Source: Chamaecyparis obtusa
Lineage: Eukaryota; Streptophyta; Pinopsida; Cupressales; Cupressaceae
Direction: 5' to 3'
NCBI GenBank assembly: GCA_027943335.1
Contig: BSBK01008422.1
Coordinates: forward strand, 1 to 64,000
DNA: 64,000 nucleotides
Positions 1-10,835 of this stretch are shown piece after piece. How positions within the stretch are numbered: position 1 is the stretch's first letter; every line of letters starts with the position of its first letter. The notes beneath the pieces are model-generated. The model ran no database searches. It was not told the origin of the DNA and was given only the letters and a program-made list of their open reading frames with translations. Made by a program: the position numbers and the translations under genes.

Positions 1-162
<162 letters not shown>

Positions 163-692
163 TATACCCTTTGAGAAGATAGTGAGACGTGTATGTGAAC
201 ATCCAAAAGAATATACAGTGACATGTGATAGAAACATATGTGAATTTATGAAATGAAAATGAAGTGTGTTAAGTCCATTTTATGAGCTTCAAAAGAACTG
301 ATTTTGTGCATATGTCAAATAAAATTGTAACAATTCATTTTTTTACTTATTCTACTTTGGGAAGTGAGATCTTTAGCAGTAAGCCTTAACTTCTTGGGTA
401 GTAAGCCCTCTAACTGTGAGCCTTGCAGTGAGCATTTGTAATATATTATAACTATTTATACTATATTAATAGTTAACCCTCTCCATGGTTTTTCCCATTT
501 TAGTTATCAATGATAAAAAAAATGGTGTTCTATTGGGCATGTGATTTATTTGATTCAATAGTTCATTTGATTTCATGTTTCTTTCTATTATATGATTGAT
601 AATATAATTTGGAAATATCTATGTGAATTGATCTTAAGGAATTAAGGGAATACTAATTCATCCCCCCCTTTTAGTATTCCAACTATTCAACA
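163..692 (+). other. Possible right end of a Copia-type LTR
   Basis: There is no coding content. The block at about 475-500 (CCCTCTCCATGGTTTTTCCC) and the C-rich tract at 661-668, followed by TATTCCAACTATTCAACA, resemble the R/U5 end of many plant Copia LTRs. The Copia copy at 33338-34547 has a similar C tract about 40 bases before its end. No methionine-tRNA primer site follows, so this would be a 3' LTR or a solo LTR. The partner copy and the left end are not in the window. Confidence 0.3.
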
Positions 693-1060
693 CCTTGACC
701 ACTAATCTCCTTCTAGTTTATCAAATTATGGGCATAGGACACAAGTTACGATAGTTGAGTCCATAATTGATTATGTATACATAAGAGATATAGAGACTAA
801 AAATATCATTTCTATAGGTGTGGTGGATCGCACATCACAACTATAATTTTTTATCCTTTTGTTCCTAGTGATGATGTCCCTTTGGTTGATGTTCACATGT
901 TTCTATCAATAGTAAGTGATGTTTATGACGGGAAGTTTGGTCATTTGAGCCTTGATGTTCTTGAGACTAGTGTTAAGATTCCTTCTCCACCTCCTCTTCA
1001 TATTTGGAGATTGTTACTATTTTTAGATTCATCATAGCAATCCAAATCTTGCTTTGTTAG
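693..1060 (+). other. Spacer with a short open frame of unknown origin
   Basis: This stretch lies between the possible LTR end and the next LTR. From 858 to 1037 one plus-strand frame is open for 59 codons without a usable ATG. Its composition looks protein-like (acidic start, then a proline cluster), and the frame stays open for a few codons upstream. I do not recognise it. It may be a fragment of an older element cut by the Tat LTR at 1061. Confidence 0.2.
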
Positions 1061-2295
1061 TGTAGACACCTAAAAATCCATTGGTAAATAAAAGTATTTT
1101 TATTGTCCAAAAACCCCTAATGGCATCATCATTTATTAATTAATTATTTATTTATTTTTATGCCATTAATTCCTCATATTTTAATTAAACACATTTAATT
1201 AAAGAATCCCTCCCCAAACCATTTAAATCAAATTTGAGTGATTTTCCCCCATTTATTGAATCATTATTTGATAAATGATGTCACATTCCCTAAATAAATT
1301 TAATATTTACTTAAATCCCTAAACCCTAGAATCTTATAGAGATTCCTAAACCTTCCTAAACTTTCCTAAACCCTTCCTAAACCAACTTAGGAGGTGATTC
1401 ATACATTTCTTATCCTAAACCAGTCTTCTTTGACTTTTGGTCAAACCCCTTCATTAATGAGCCTTACAAAATCATTAATAGCCTCTTACGCACTCTTTAA
1501 GGCCTCTTACAACATCATAAAGAGACCCATGTCTTCTCTTCCACCCTTTTTCCCCTTGCACACTTCCCTAGTGTTTCTCACACATGTGTGAGCAACCTTA
1601 ACCCTTATCCATCTTACCATACCCCAAACCTCACCTTAGACTCTATCCCAAACCTTGACTCTAACCCTAACTCCACCTCCTAACCCAAGCCCTTCCTCAA
1701 ATCATATAAATACCCTCACTTCTTAGAGAAAAGAACCAATTCATCTTTTATTTCATAGTACTATTATAATGCTAGATTGTTTCTAGATCTTAAGGTTTTT
1801 AGCATAATTGTTAATCTAGTTCATTTCAATCTTTCTTAACACACATCATAGCTTAGATAACATGGTTAAATTAGTTTATTTCATGTTTATTATTTTCACT
1901 TTTTCATATCATGTTTCATTTGGATTAAAATCAACTCTAGATTAATTATTTTTGCATCAGTTTGCATTTCATCTTCATTAGGATCCGTAAGGCCTTAGGG
2001 GAAAATCAGGTGAACTATACCTGATATTGTGCCACTATGGGGTTCTTATGGTCCCTAATCCATCCTATCCTCCCTAATCTACATTAGGTATATGCTCTAA
2101 GTGTTTTGAGAGCACACCCACATCTCTAAATCAAGAACAAATTAAACAGTGACAGGGTGCTCCTGTTTTGGTTCTATCTGAATGTCTTTGAGAATAGCTT
2201 TCTCTATATGTTTAGGAATATGATGTTAGACTTTGATTAAATAATTTTTGAATGTCTACACCTGTTATGAATAGGTTAGGTTCACTCTGCACACA
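1061..2295 (+). repeat. 5' LTR of a plus-strand Tat-like Gypsy element
   Basis: The LTR starts TGTAGACACCTAAAAATCC and ends CTGCACACA. The start closely matches the LTR start of elements 1 and 2 (TGTATACACCTAAAAATGG), and the end matches their GCACACA. It is followed directly by a primer-site-like sequence, so it is a 5' LTR. A TATA box lies at 1705-1711. Length is 1235 bases. The matching 3' LTR is not in the window, so its age cannot be estimated. Confidence 0.75.
1705..1711 (+). promoter_or_regulatory. TATA box of the LTR at 1061
   Basis: TATAAAT lies 645 bases into the LTR, in a C/A-rich surround. That position fits an LTR promoter at the U3/R boundary. It is predicted from sequence only. 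Confidence 0.5.
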
Positions 2296-2298
2296 TTT

Positions 2299-2316
2299 TG
2301 GCATGCCTGATGGGAC
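2299..2316 (+). other. Candidate tRNA primer-binding site, mutated
   Basis: TGGCATGCCTGATGGGAC begins three bases after the LTR end. It occupies the same place as TGGCGCCCACCGTGGGGC in element 2. From memory, many plant Gypsy elements carry TGGCACGCCCGGTGGGAC here. This copy would differ from that only by three C-to-T or G-to-A changes, all at CG sites. The priming tRNA is not assigned. Confidence 0.55.
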
Positions 2317-4880
2317 TTCACAAGCCTCCTAAACTACATTTTTTAAGGTTTTCCAAGCAAAAAACTCACTTTCTCAAAAAAATATCCTGTTCTTGGTGGA
2401 TTATCATATGAATAAAATAATTGGAGTACATTATTGTATGATAAAACACCCATACTTGTATTGGGATCACCCAATACTCGTATGAGATCTTTCCATGCAA
2501 TTTAAGCCTATTTTTGGCCCTCTGGCCCTTTTTGCTTGTACCAAGAGTCATACTGACTCATACTGGCACTACCCAATACTCATATGAGTAAAGACCCAAA
2601 AATACCCTACCCTATTTACTTGTATGGGAAACAGGGGGTTTTGTAAGGCCATTATCAAAGTGCAAGTTGGTTTTTAGATGTTTTTAGGGCCTCTTAGTGC
2701 CTCCTAACTGCAATTTTTTAGTTTTTGACCCCTTCTTTTGAAGGTGCTCTTAAAAATAAAGTAAAACATCAAAAAAATTAATGCCTTAAGTCTCATTAAC
2801 TTCCTTTTCTAATTAGGAACTTAAAACTTTCATTTGGTTGGTTTAAAACGAACATTAATGCCCTCTTGAATGCCTTAAAGGAAAATATGCAAATCTTGTT
2901 CCTAATCAAATCAAGTCATTCCTACTTGGTCCTAAAAAAATCAAAATCATCCCTAATGTCTTTCAGTTGGCTAAAAATAACATCATTCATGCAAATCTAG
3001 GGTTTTTGAGTTCATTCGTGCAAGTTAGGAACATTTCAAGTTTTGGAAGCATAAAAAGACCTTCAAATCTGCATTTCATTCCAATTTGGTTCCAAAATCA
3101 ATCCTAAATCATTCTAAATAGTCCTAAATCAATCTTGAAACATTTTTATAAACTAAAGAGAATCTCATTTTCAAAGTCTCAAAGAATTTCAAGTTTTATG
3201 CAATCTAGGAATAAATTTGCATCTCTTTCCTATTCAGTTTCTAAGCAATCCTAAATGTTACTAAAATTTCCTAATTTAGTCTTAAAAGATTTGATATTGG
3301 TAAAAAAAATTTGTCTTGTTGCAAAATCTTGAATTTTTCCTAAGTTTTTATGCATAAAATCAAACTAGGAACTTCTCTTTGGGTTTAAAAACTAAAATCT
3401 AGAGCACACAATCTTGAATGCATCTAAAAAATTGAACCATAGTCCAAAGAGTAATTTCCTTTTGATCCTAAAAGAAAATACACAAATATTGAATGACTTA
3501 AGGTGAAAACAAAGCAATTTCTTTCAATTTAAGAATTCAAATGAGGTTCCTAAGTGAATCACAAACTCAATCTTGAATGCCCAAATTGCATATATCTCTC
3601 AAAGTTTCTTGTTTTCAAAGAAGAAAGAACAAATCAAAAAATTAATCATTTGTGCTTGCAAGATTTCAAATTGAAACACTTAATCAAAGTGAAAAAAAAA
3701 GCTTCATGATGTGCATCTAGGAGTTTCCCATTTCAAGCATATCCCTAATCTAAGTGATGTAAAACACTTGAACTTGGACAAGTTTATTTGTTCTACTTCT
3801 AGAGAAGCCTATCCAGAGAGAAAATTGCTTCCTCTTTGGAGAATGACTTCAAACTAGTACTTCCTTGGACGGTATAGAAATAAAGCATTGAGAAAAATCT
3901 CTCTTCATCCCCCCAGGCTCAGACAATGCATATTGATGGTAGCCTGAGGTAGGTGAATATCCCTACTATTTTGGCATGGTCAACTAGGCTCTTAAGTGAG
4001 TCACACACATACAAACTGATTGGGAGGACTCCACAGATCAAACTAAAAACTGGTTAAATCAGAAGCTACACGATCTACTCCTGAAGGTATCAAAATCTTT
4101 GTGCGAGGACTGATCCCTATGGTTTCCTGGATCACCTTAAGACACTCACCATATGTACCCCTTTTAGGGGTATCAAGCTATGGGAAAAGATTCTAATACT
4201 AGCCTTGTCCTTAGGTAGTTCTATTTGGCATGTTCTTCAAAGTTACAAGATCAGTGCAAACATTTGGCAATACATACACTCTTTTCGAAAGAATATCAAA
4301 ATCAAAGGTCAGTCATATTGCTTGTATCCCACAAAGTTGCCTTGTACTTTGTTGGGATTGCTTTTCAGAAAATATTTTTTAAGTTTATCATTTTCCATTG
4401 GAGACATCAAACTGATCCAAAGTCATTCAAACACCCTTGCAAAGAGATCCTTCAAAATTAGACACCCAAAGCTTCATTTCAAACCAATTGCCAAATCTTC
4501 TCAAGTTATGTCCGACTTGACCAAACATAAGAAAGCACTGATTTCTTATAAAATAAAACCTTTTAAGCACTGATTTCTTATAAAACAGCTCCACTACTGA
4601 CCAGTACCTTATCCATTGGGCAACACCCTCACTGCAAGATTGTGATACATGAACAAAATATATTGAACTTTGATTATCTTTATCCCCTGAAAATACTAAT
4701 CACCCTATGGTGGATTTTATTAAAGGACTCCTAAATTCACACTACTCATTTATATCCTTATGCAAGACTTAAAGAATTTATGTCATATCAAAAGCTTATT
4801 TAATCTGATCCTAGATCAAAGCTAAAGAATATTAACATACACATAGAATTTATCCATGCAATGAACTTCATCAATTCATA
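2317..4880 (+). other. Untranslated leader of the Tat-like element at 1061
   Basis: No convincing gene is present. A cluster of short repeats built on CATACTNGTATGAG-like and CCCAATACTCGTATGAG-like words lies at about 2380-2635. The stretch 4120-4165 (GGATCACC, AAGACACTCACCATATGT) matches the leaders of elements 1 and 2 at 45045-45075 and 47815-47845, which supports a shared leader. The open frames at 4205-4573 are not protein-like and fall inside this leader. No gag follows before 5329. The gag relic at 17740 could be its continuation if the material between is inserted; that is inference. Confidence 0.55.
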
Positions 4881-5329
4881 ACTCAAGAAGAAATACACAA
4901 TGGAGAGATGTAAACTTTGGATTTTATTCAAATGTTATACCAATATCATGTATACAAAATGCTTTAAAATGCAACTTTCTAGATATTTAACTGAACCAAC
5001 AATATTGCCCTTACAAAAAACTTGCCTAATACAGTCTACTATATCCTAGACTCAAAACTTGTCAATAAGAATGCTCAAGTATCGGTGCCTACAAAATGAT
5101 CCTAGTAATCCTTTTATAGAAACAAGGATTGCATACAAGCTTTAGATCTTTCTTACAAAAAACAAAAAGAGTTTACCATATAAGACAAAAAAGGCAAATA
5201 TAACACCTTCTTGTTACAATTTTACCAAATGACTTGTAGAGATGAGTGCCAAAATTTGTAACAAGTCCCAAGGCTAATTCAATTGCTACCCGGTGTAGCA
5301 TTCATTCTTTCTTTAACTACTTAAGGTTC
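4881..5329 (-). other. Downstream region of the unrecognised minus-strand coding relic
   Basis: This region is separated from the relic at 11718-15425 only by the chromovirus insertion, so before that insertion it lay just downstream of the relic's stop. An AATAAA polyadenylation word is present on the minus strand at 4923-4928. A hairpin lies at 5210-5265, with arms of about 14 bases (CTTGTTACAA..TTTT and its complement) around a 27-base loop. No coding frame is evident. The left boundary at 4880 is a guess. Confidence 0.35.
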
Positions 5330-6187
5330 TGATGAAGGGTGCTCCCCTTAATACCACAAACACATAACAGATATAGAGAAACAACAATAATATGCAAGAA
5401 CAGAAAATTGGCTTCTTATTATCTCCACAAATGTGGAATTACAAACTTTCAGAATTACAATATGCAAAGCCACATGGGCATTCCCTTACAATATTCTGTA
5501 GGACAAAGCCTCTAACTATTACCCAGATCTACTACCCAGAACTATTCTGAACTGCCTAAGACAATAATACAGCCTTCCTTATATAGGCAATTTTCCATCG
5601 CCTGGGAAGGTTCCAGAATTTTTAGCCAATAAGGCCGACCAAACTTAGAATTATTTTATTTTACATTTTATTACATCATAGTCGCCTCAAGATAACCTTT
5701 GAAACCCGAACAAAAATTTTGAAGAAAATTATTTTCTGCCATTTCAGGTGGCCCAACTTCCGAAGACCATAAGTCATCACCAGTTGACCCGATCGGCTAT
5801 TATAACCCCATTTTGGAAATGCCACGAAGCGCTCTATAGGCTTGACCAGTGCAAGCGCCCGTCACTCAAATTTTTGACCTCATCCGAGGCCTCTAAAGCC
5901 TTCAAAACTGAGTTCAAAGTTTCTGTACCCTGCTGCCAATACCGAAAATCTTCAATATCTTCCAATATACACTTGATCTGGCAATGAAACTTTACTGGCA
6001 GACTTATATGACCAAAATGAACCTCCAAGAAAGAAATCAGATCATTCTAAGCACATACAAAAATTACCAAAAATAGTAACTTTCCATAAATAGCAGCTCC
6101 GCACAAAATAGCCCTTATTGAATACAAAAATAGAAATATTTTTGGGTGATGCAAGATTGCTCTTACACCTAGGATGCTCCTGCATCA
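5330..6187 (-). repeat. 3' LTR of the chromovirus
   Basis: The 858-base LTR is bounded by TG and CA. Read on the minus strand it starts TGATGCAGGAGCATCC. I count about 13 substitutions and one single-base indel against the partner at 10836-11692. No clear purine-rich tract lies next to it at 6188-6210 (minus strand), which is unusual for a 3' LTR. Confidence 0.93.
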
Positions 6188-6225
6188 GACACCCAGGGTA
6201 ATTTGAGAAGTGACCCTGTCACGAC

Positions 6226-6414
6226 TCAGGTGTGCAGAGGAAAGCCAAGATGGCCAACCTCCTCCTTTGTCAGCCATGATGAATCTTCAACAGGTCATCC
6301 TTTCCACTTGACCAGATATTCTTCATATGTCCTGTTCCTTGTGCTTCTGCCAACATGACTGTCCAGTATATCTTCGATCTCCTTAGTGTCTGAACTAGTT
6401 ACTGGAATACTCCA
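6226..6414 (-). pseudogene. Chromodomain tail of the chromovirus integrase, with stops
   Basis: Continuing the pol frame past the stop at 6415-6417, the minus strand encodes a chromodomain-like segment. It contains EIEDILDSHV, EEYLVKWKG and DSSWL, the usual conserved blocks and aromatic positions. Chromodomains direct integration by binding modified histone tails. It is separated from the main pol frame by a TAG, apparently a former glutamine codon. A TGA, apparently a former CGA arginine codon, lies within it. The frame ends at 6226-6228, about 40 bases before the LTR. Confidence 0.75.
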
Positions 6415-8946
6415 CTATGCTGCTGTGATCTCATCTTCAACACCTCCTTCATGATACTCTGTCAGATCTGAAATGTTAAACACTGGTGAAATATTTAGCT
6501 CAGTAAGCAATTCTACCTCATATGCATTTCCTGAATCATGTTTCTTCAGTATCCTACATGGTCCAAACTTCTTCATTTTCAGCTTGTTATATGTACCAAC
6601 TGGAAACCGCTCCTTCCGCAAATGAACCATGACTTCATCACCAACTTGAAATTCCTTACACCTCCTTTTCTCATCTGCCTTAGCCTTATACTGTGCGTTC
6701 ATCTTGGTAATATGCTTCCTCACCTCCCCATGGATGTTCTTCAAGTGTTCTACAAAATCCTCAGCTTCAGCACTACTTATTTCTCCTTTATCTATCTTCC
6801 TCAATTCAGATGCATTTCTTGGACTACTTCCATATACAATCTGGAATGGTGATTTACCAGTGCTCCTGTTGACAGAATTATTGTATGCAAATTCTGCTTG
6901 TGGTAAAATCAAATCCCATCCTGTTGGCTTATCTCCAACCAAACATCTCAGCAAATTTCCCAAACTTCTATTCACCACCTCTGTCTGTCCATCAGTCTGT
7001 GGATGATGTGATGAACTGAACTTCAAATCTGTCTTCAACTTCTTCCACAATGTACGCCAGAAATATCCAACAAACTTAGTGTCCCGATCTGAAACTATGG
7101 TCCTTGGCAAACCATGAAGTCTCACTACTTCTCTGAAAAACAATTCTGCTACATGAACAGCATCATTAGTCTTCTTGCAGGGAATGAAATGTGCCATCTT
7201 TGAAAATCTGTCAACTACTACAAAAATTGAATCATGTCCCCGCTGTGTCCTCGGTAAACCAAGAACAAAGTCCATACTGATATCCTCCCAAGTCTTCTCT
7301 GGTATAGGCAATGGCTGGTACAACCCTGTATTCTGCTTCACTCCTTTCGCCATTTGACATACTCTGCAACTCTGTACAAACTTCTTCACATCTTGCTGCA
7401 ACTGTGGCCAATAATAATTCTCACTAACCAAACCAAGGGTTTTATCACGACCAAAATGTCCAGCCAATCCTCCGCTATGCTTCTCCTTGATGAGATTCTC
7501 CCTCATAGAACTTCGTGGAATGCACAACTGACTCCCTCTGAATAGCATATCATCCTGGATGATGAAATCCAACCATTTCATCCTGTCTAGAGTAACAGGT
7601 TTTGTACAAGCTTTCCAAGCTTCACCAAAATTAGGATCCTCTGGATACAAATTCTTGAGTTCCTTGAACCCAACCACTTCAATCTGCATTTCTGTCAGCA
7701 ATAGTTGCCTTCTGCTAAGAGCATCTGCAACCCTATTAGACTTTCCACTCCTGTGTTTCAAAACAAATGTATAACTCTGCAAAAACTCAACCCATTTCAA
7801 ATGCCTCTGATTCAACTTTCCTTGACTATTCAAATATTGCAAAGCTTGACGATCAGTATACAAAACAAACTCCTTAGGAAGCAGATAATGTCTCCACTTC
7901 TTTAATGCCTGAACTATAGCATAAAATTCTTGATCATAAATAGAATATTTCCTCTTGGCATCATTTAACTTCTCACTGAAATAAGCAACAGGTTTACCTT
8001 CTTGGCTCATAACAACTCCTATTGCAGTACCACTAGCATCACAATCTACTTGAAACACCTTATTAAAATTTGGAAGTGCTAAAACAGGTTGTTTTGTAAC
8101 TTTTTGTTTCAATAATTGAAAACTCTTTTCTGCCCCATTAGTCCACTTAAACTCTTTTCTATCCCCTCTCATTGTTTCAGTCAAGGGTCCACAAATACTG
8201 CTAAAATTTTTGATAAACTTTCTGTAAAAGCTAGCCAAACCATGAAAAGATCTTACCTCAGTAGCACTCCTTGGAGTAGGCCATTCAAAGATAGCCTGTA
8301 CCTTCTCTGGGTCCATTTTTAGACCTTCTCCTGAAACTACAAACCCTAAATACACTAACTCCTTCTTCACAAAACTGCACTTCTTCAAATTAATCAGCAA
8401 TTTCTCTTCTCTCAACTTCTCAAATACCATACGAATATGCATCATATGCTCATTCAATGTCTTACTAAAGATCAAAATATCATCTAGGTAAACAATGACA
8501 AACTTACCCAGAAATTCTTTCAGAACCTCGTTCATGAGCCGCATGAAAGTGCTCGGCGCATTGGTTAGCCCAAAAGGCATGACTAACCACTCATATAGTC
8601 CTTCCTTTGTCTTGAAGGCAGTCTTCCATTCATCTCCTTCTCTGATCCGAATCTGATGATATCCACTCTTCAGATCTATCTTTGAGAAATACACAGCTCC
8701 ACTCAAACAGTCCATAATATCATCCATTCGTGGCAATGGAAACCTATACTTGATTGTGATCTTGTTTATTGCCCTAGAATCTGTACACATCATCCATTCT
8801 CCATTCTTCTTTGGTGCTAATACCGCTGGTACAGCACAGGGACTCAAACTCTCACAGTTCAATCCTTTCTGTAACAACTCATGTACTTGTCTGTTCAACT
8901 CCTCACTTTCTGCAGGTGTCATTCTGTGTGCTACCTTATTCAGCAA
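6415..8946 (-). CDS. Chromovirus pol: reverse transcriptase, RNase H, integrase
   Basis: This 843-codon open segment is the longest intact frame in the left half. In order it holds reverse transcriptase (KIDLKSGYHQ, then the catalytic YLDD in VIVYLDDILIFS near residue 154), RNase H (VDCDASG, YTDRQAL, ADALSRR) and integrase. The integrase zinc finger is H..H..CRVC, and the catalytic core has MDFVLGLPR, SDRDTKF and TDGQTEVVNR for the D, D and E residues. The product would copy the element RNA and insert the DNA. The ATG given is only the first after a stop. The natural frame continues upstream into protease and gag, broken by a TGA at about 8950, so this is a piece of a polyprotein. Confidence 0.93.
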   Translation of the reverse strand: MLNKVAHRMTPAESEELNRQVHELLQKGLNCESLSPCAVPAVLAPKKNGEWMMCTDSRAINKITIKYRFPLPRMDDIMDCLSGAVYFSKIDLKSGYHQIRIREGDEWKTAFKTKEGLYEWLVMPFGLTNAPSTFMRLMNEVLKEFLGKFVIVYLDDILIFSKTLNEHMMHIRMVFEKLREEKLLINLKKCSFVKKELVYLGFVVSGEGLKMDPEKVQAIFEWPTPRSATEVRSFHGLASFYRKFIKNFSSICGPLTETMRGDRKEFKWTNGAEKSFQLLKQKVTKQPVLALPNFNKVFQVDCDASGTAIGVVMSQEGKPVAYFSEKLNDAKRKYSIYDQEFYAIVQALKKWRHYLLPKEFVLYTDRQALQYLNSQGKLNQRHLKWVEFLQSYTFVLKHRSGKSNRVADALSRRQLLLTEMQIEVVGFKELKNLYPEDPNFGEAWKACTKPVTLDRMKWLDFIIQDDMLFRGSQLCIPRSSMRENLIKEKHSGGLAGHFGRDKTLGLVSENYYWPQLQQDVKKFVQSCRVCQMAKGVKQNTGLYQPLPIPEKTWEDISMDFVLGLPRTQRGHDSIFVVVDRFSKMAHFIPCKKTNDAVHVAELFFREVVRLHGLPRTIVSDRDTKFVGYFWRTLWKKLKTDLKFSSSHHPQTDGQTEVVNRSLGNLLRCLVGDKPTGWDLILPQAEFAYNNSVNRSTGKSPFQIVYGSSPRNASELRKIDKGEISSAEAEDFVEHLKNIHGEVRKHITKMNAQYKAKADEKRRCKEFQVGDEVMVHLRKERFPVGTYNKLKMKKFGPCRILKKHDSGNAYEVELLTELNISPVFNISDLTEYHEGGVEDEITAA

Positions 8947-8949
8947 ACT

Positions 8950-9731
8950 CGCTCATGGGATCAAGTCCATCTGATGACTGATCTTCCTGACTGGTGGTAA
9001 TCCATCAGGCAGGTTATCGGATACAATATCCTGAAACTCATTCAACAAATCTACAACTTCTACAGGAACATCTTCTTCTTCCTCTTTACCAGCTTTTGGA
9101 ATTAAAGCAAAACATACATGCTCATGCCTCATACCATCTAGGAAATTTCTTCCATCAACAAAAGTTATCCTTGCATTACCACATACCTTTTCTTCAGTCT
9201 CCTTCAATGGTTTTAGCTTATGTCGCACTCCATCCTTTGTCAGGGAATAGGTATTCGCACGACCATCATGTACAGCACATCTGTCAAACTACCATGGTCT
9301 ACCCAACAACATATGACATGCATCCATAGATATGATATCACACAATACCTCATCTTGGTATCCACCAACCTTGAACTTTACTAGGCATTGTTCATTGACC
9401 ATGACCTTGTGGTCATCCTGTACCCAGGCAATCCGATATGGATGTGGGTGTTTCTGTCTCTTGAGTTTCAACTTTGTCACCATCTCTTCTGACACCAAAT
9501 TGTCAGTGCTTCCACTATCAATGATCACATCACAACATTTACCTTCACACTTGCACCTAGTGCGAAACAAGCTCCTCCTTTGCTCAGGTTCATTCTCACC
9601 ATTCAACAGGACTCTTCTGTTAATCAACGTTTCTTCTCTTTCAGCATCTTCAGAATTTGATGATCTGGCATCTTCATCTACATGTGCAACTCTGGCCTGG
9701 CCTTCATTTCTCCTGTCCGTTCTGCCTTGGC
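8950..9731 (-). pseudogene. Chromovirus aspartic protease and linker, broken frame
   Basis: The minus strand between gag and reverse transcriptase encodes a retropepsin-like domain with DVIIDSGSTDNLV (catalytic D-S-G) and ending in CHMLLGRPW. A linker rich in acidic residues leads to the reverse transcriptase. Stops interrupt it at about 9286-9288 (TAG after RPW, apparently former glutamine) and about 8950 (TGA). The protease would cut the Gag-Pol polyprotein. Upstream it joins gag through a TAG next to the zinc knuckle. Confidence 0.8.
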
Positions 9732-10734
9732 ACTAAGGACATTCAAATGCCCTATGACCTTCTTCTCCACAGTGAAGACATGTTCCACGGAAGCCACCTC
9801 TTCCAGATCCTTGTCCTCTTCCTCTTCCTCTCTGATCTCTATTATTCTGATCCTGGAAGCGATTGGAATTATTTTCTCGCTGATTCTGACTGCTACTGGC
9901 CTCATCCTTCTTTTTCAGATCTTCATTTCGGCCAGCATATGACCATCCACCAGATCGTCCACCACGACCTCTTCCGTTTTGTCTGCTCTCAAACTTCTTG
10001 TTCAGCTTTTCTTCTACTTTTAGGGCAAACTAGTATGCCTCTTCAATACTGTTCATTCGAACCAGATTCAGCTCCTCCTGAATGCTTGGCCTTAAGCCAT
10101 TAAGGTATCGGGCAACTTTCTCCTTATCAGCTTCTGCATGGCCTGTTCTGATGAGAAGTCGGTAAAACTCCTCTGTATACTCCTGAACAAATCTTCCTGC
10201 TTGCTTCAAACTCTGCATTTTTTTCAGTATGTCAAGCTCATAATCAACAGGAATGAACTGTCGCTTCAATTTATCCACCATTCGATCCCATCTTGTGATT
10301 TTATCTTTCCCTCTTCTATTTCACTCTAATTGAATTTCTTACCACCAGATCTTCGCATGACCTTTCAATTTGGCCTTCGCAAATTTGACCCTATCATGAT
10401 CCTCAACATCTTCGTACTCAAAATATTCCTCACATTCATTGATCCAGTCGATCAATTCCTCTGGGTTAAGATTTCCAGAAAATGTAGGAACCTCAATCTT
10501 AGGTCTTTTCCCAATCTTGGAAATCGCCCGAAAAAGTCTTTCTTCCTCCTGGTTCACAATTTTGACTTCTCCTTCTTGATATTCTTCTTCGGCTTCATCC
10601 TCGGTTTCATCTCTGACATTAAGATTCATTCCTCTGCGAATCTCTTCTTGCAATGCTCGCACTTGTCTCTACAGCTCTCTAACCTCAGGTGTTACAACAC
10701 CAGCTCTTCCGCCACGTTCCCTTCGTGGAGGCAT
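9732..10734 (-). pseudogene. Chromovirus gag with zinc knuckle, broken frame
   Basis: The frame starts at an ATG at 10734 (MPPRRERGGRAG), about 87 bases inside the primer site. It contains the Gypsy gag core (FSGNLNPEELIDWINECEEYF, then AKLKGHAKIWW and YTEEFYRLL), an arginine/glycine-rich stretch, and a CX2CX4HX4C knuckle (CLHCGEEGHRAFEC) near 9740-9780. In-frame stops occur at 10669-10671 (TAG), about 10339 (TAA), about 10320 (TGA) and about 10030 (TAG). Most look like mutated glutamine or arginine codons. Gag would form the particle shell and bind the element RNA. Confidence 0.85.
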
Positions 10735-10820
10735 TTTCACGATGCGCGCTGAAACCCTAGCCACGGTCCTGGTGCAAACTGCCTCACAGTCGGTGATCTA
10801 TTTACACACTCAAGAAAACC

Positions 10821-10833
10821 TGCACTGATACCA
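10821..10833 (-). other. Primer-binding site, initiator tRNA-Met type
   Basis: Two bases inside the 5' LTR, the minus strand reads TGGTATCAGTGCA. It differs by one base from TGGTATCAGAGC, the complement of the initiator tRNA-Met 3' end used by many plant retrotransposons. The intact Copia primer site at 34550-34561 is the exact form. Confidence 0.85.
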
Positions 10834-10835
10834 CC

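Noticed and set aside
1394..4573. Short ORFs at 1394-1591, 2366-2551 and 4205-4573
   Set aside because: The first lies in the LTR and the others in the leader of the element at 1061. Composition is not protein-like.
5210..5265. tRNA or other structured RNA gene
   Set aside because: It is a single stem with a large loop, with no cloverleaf, A-box or B-box sequences.
6538..10752. Plus-strand ORFs across the chromovirus
   Set aside because: They are shadows antisense to the pol and gag frames and have no protein-like conservation.
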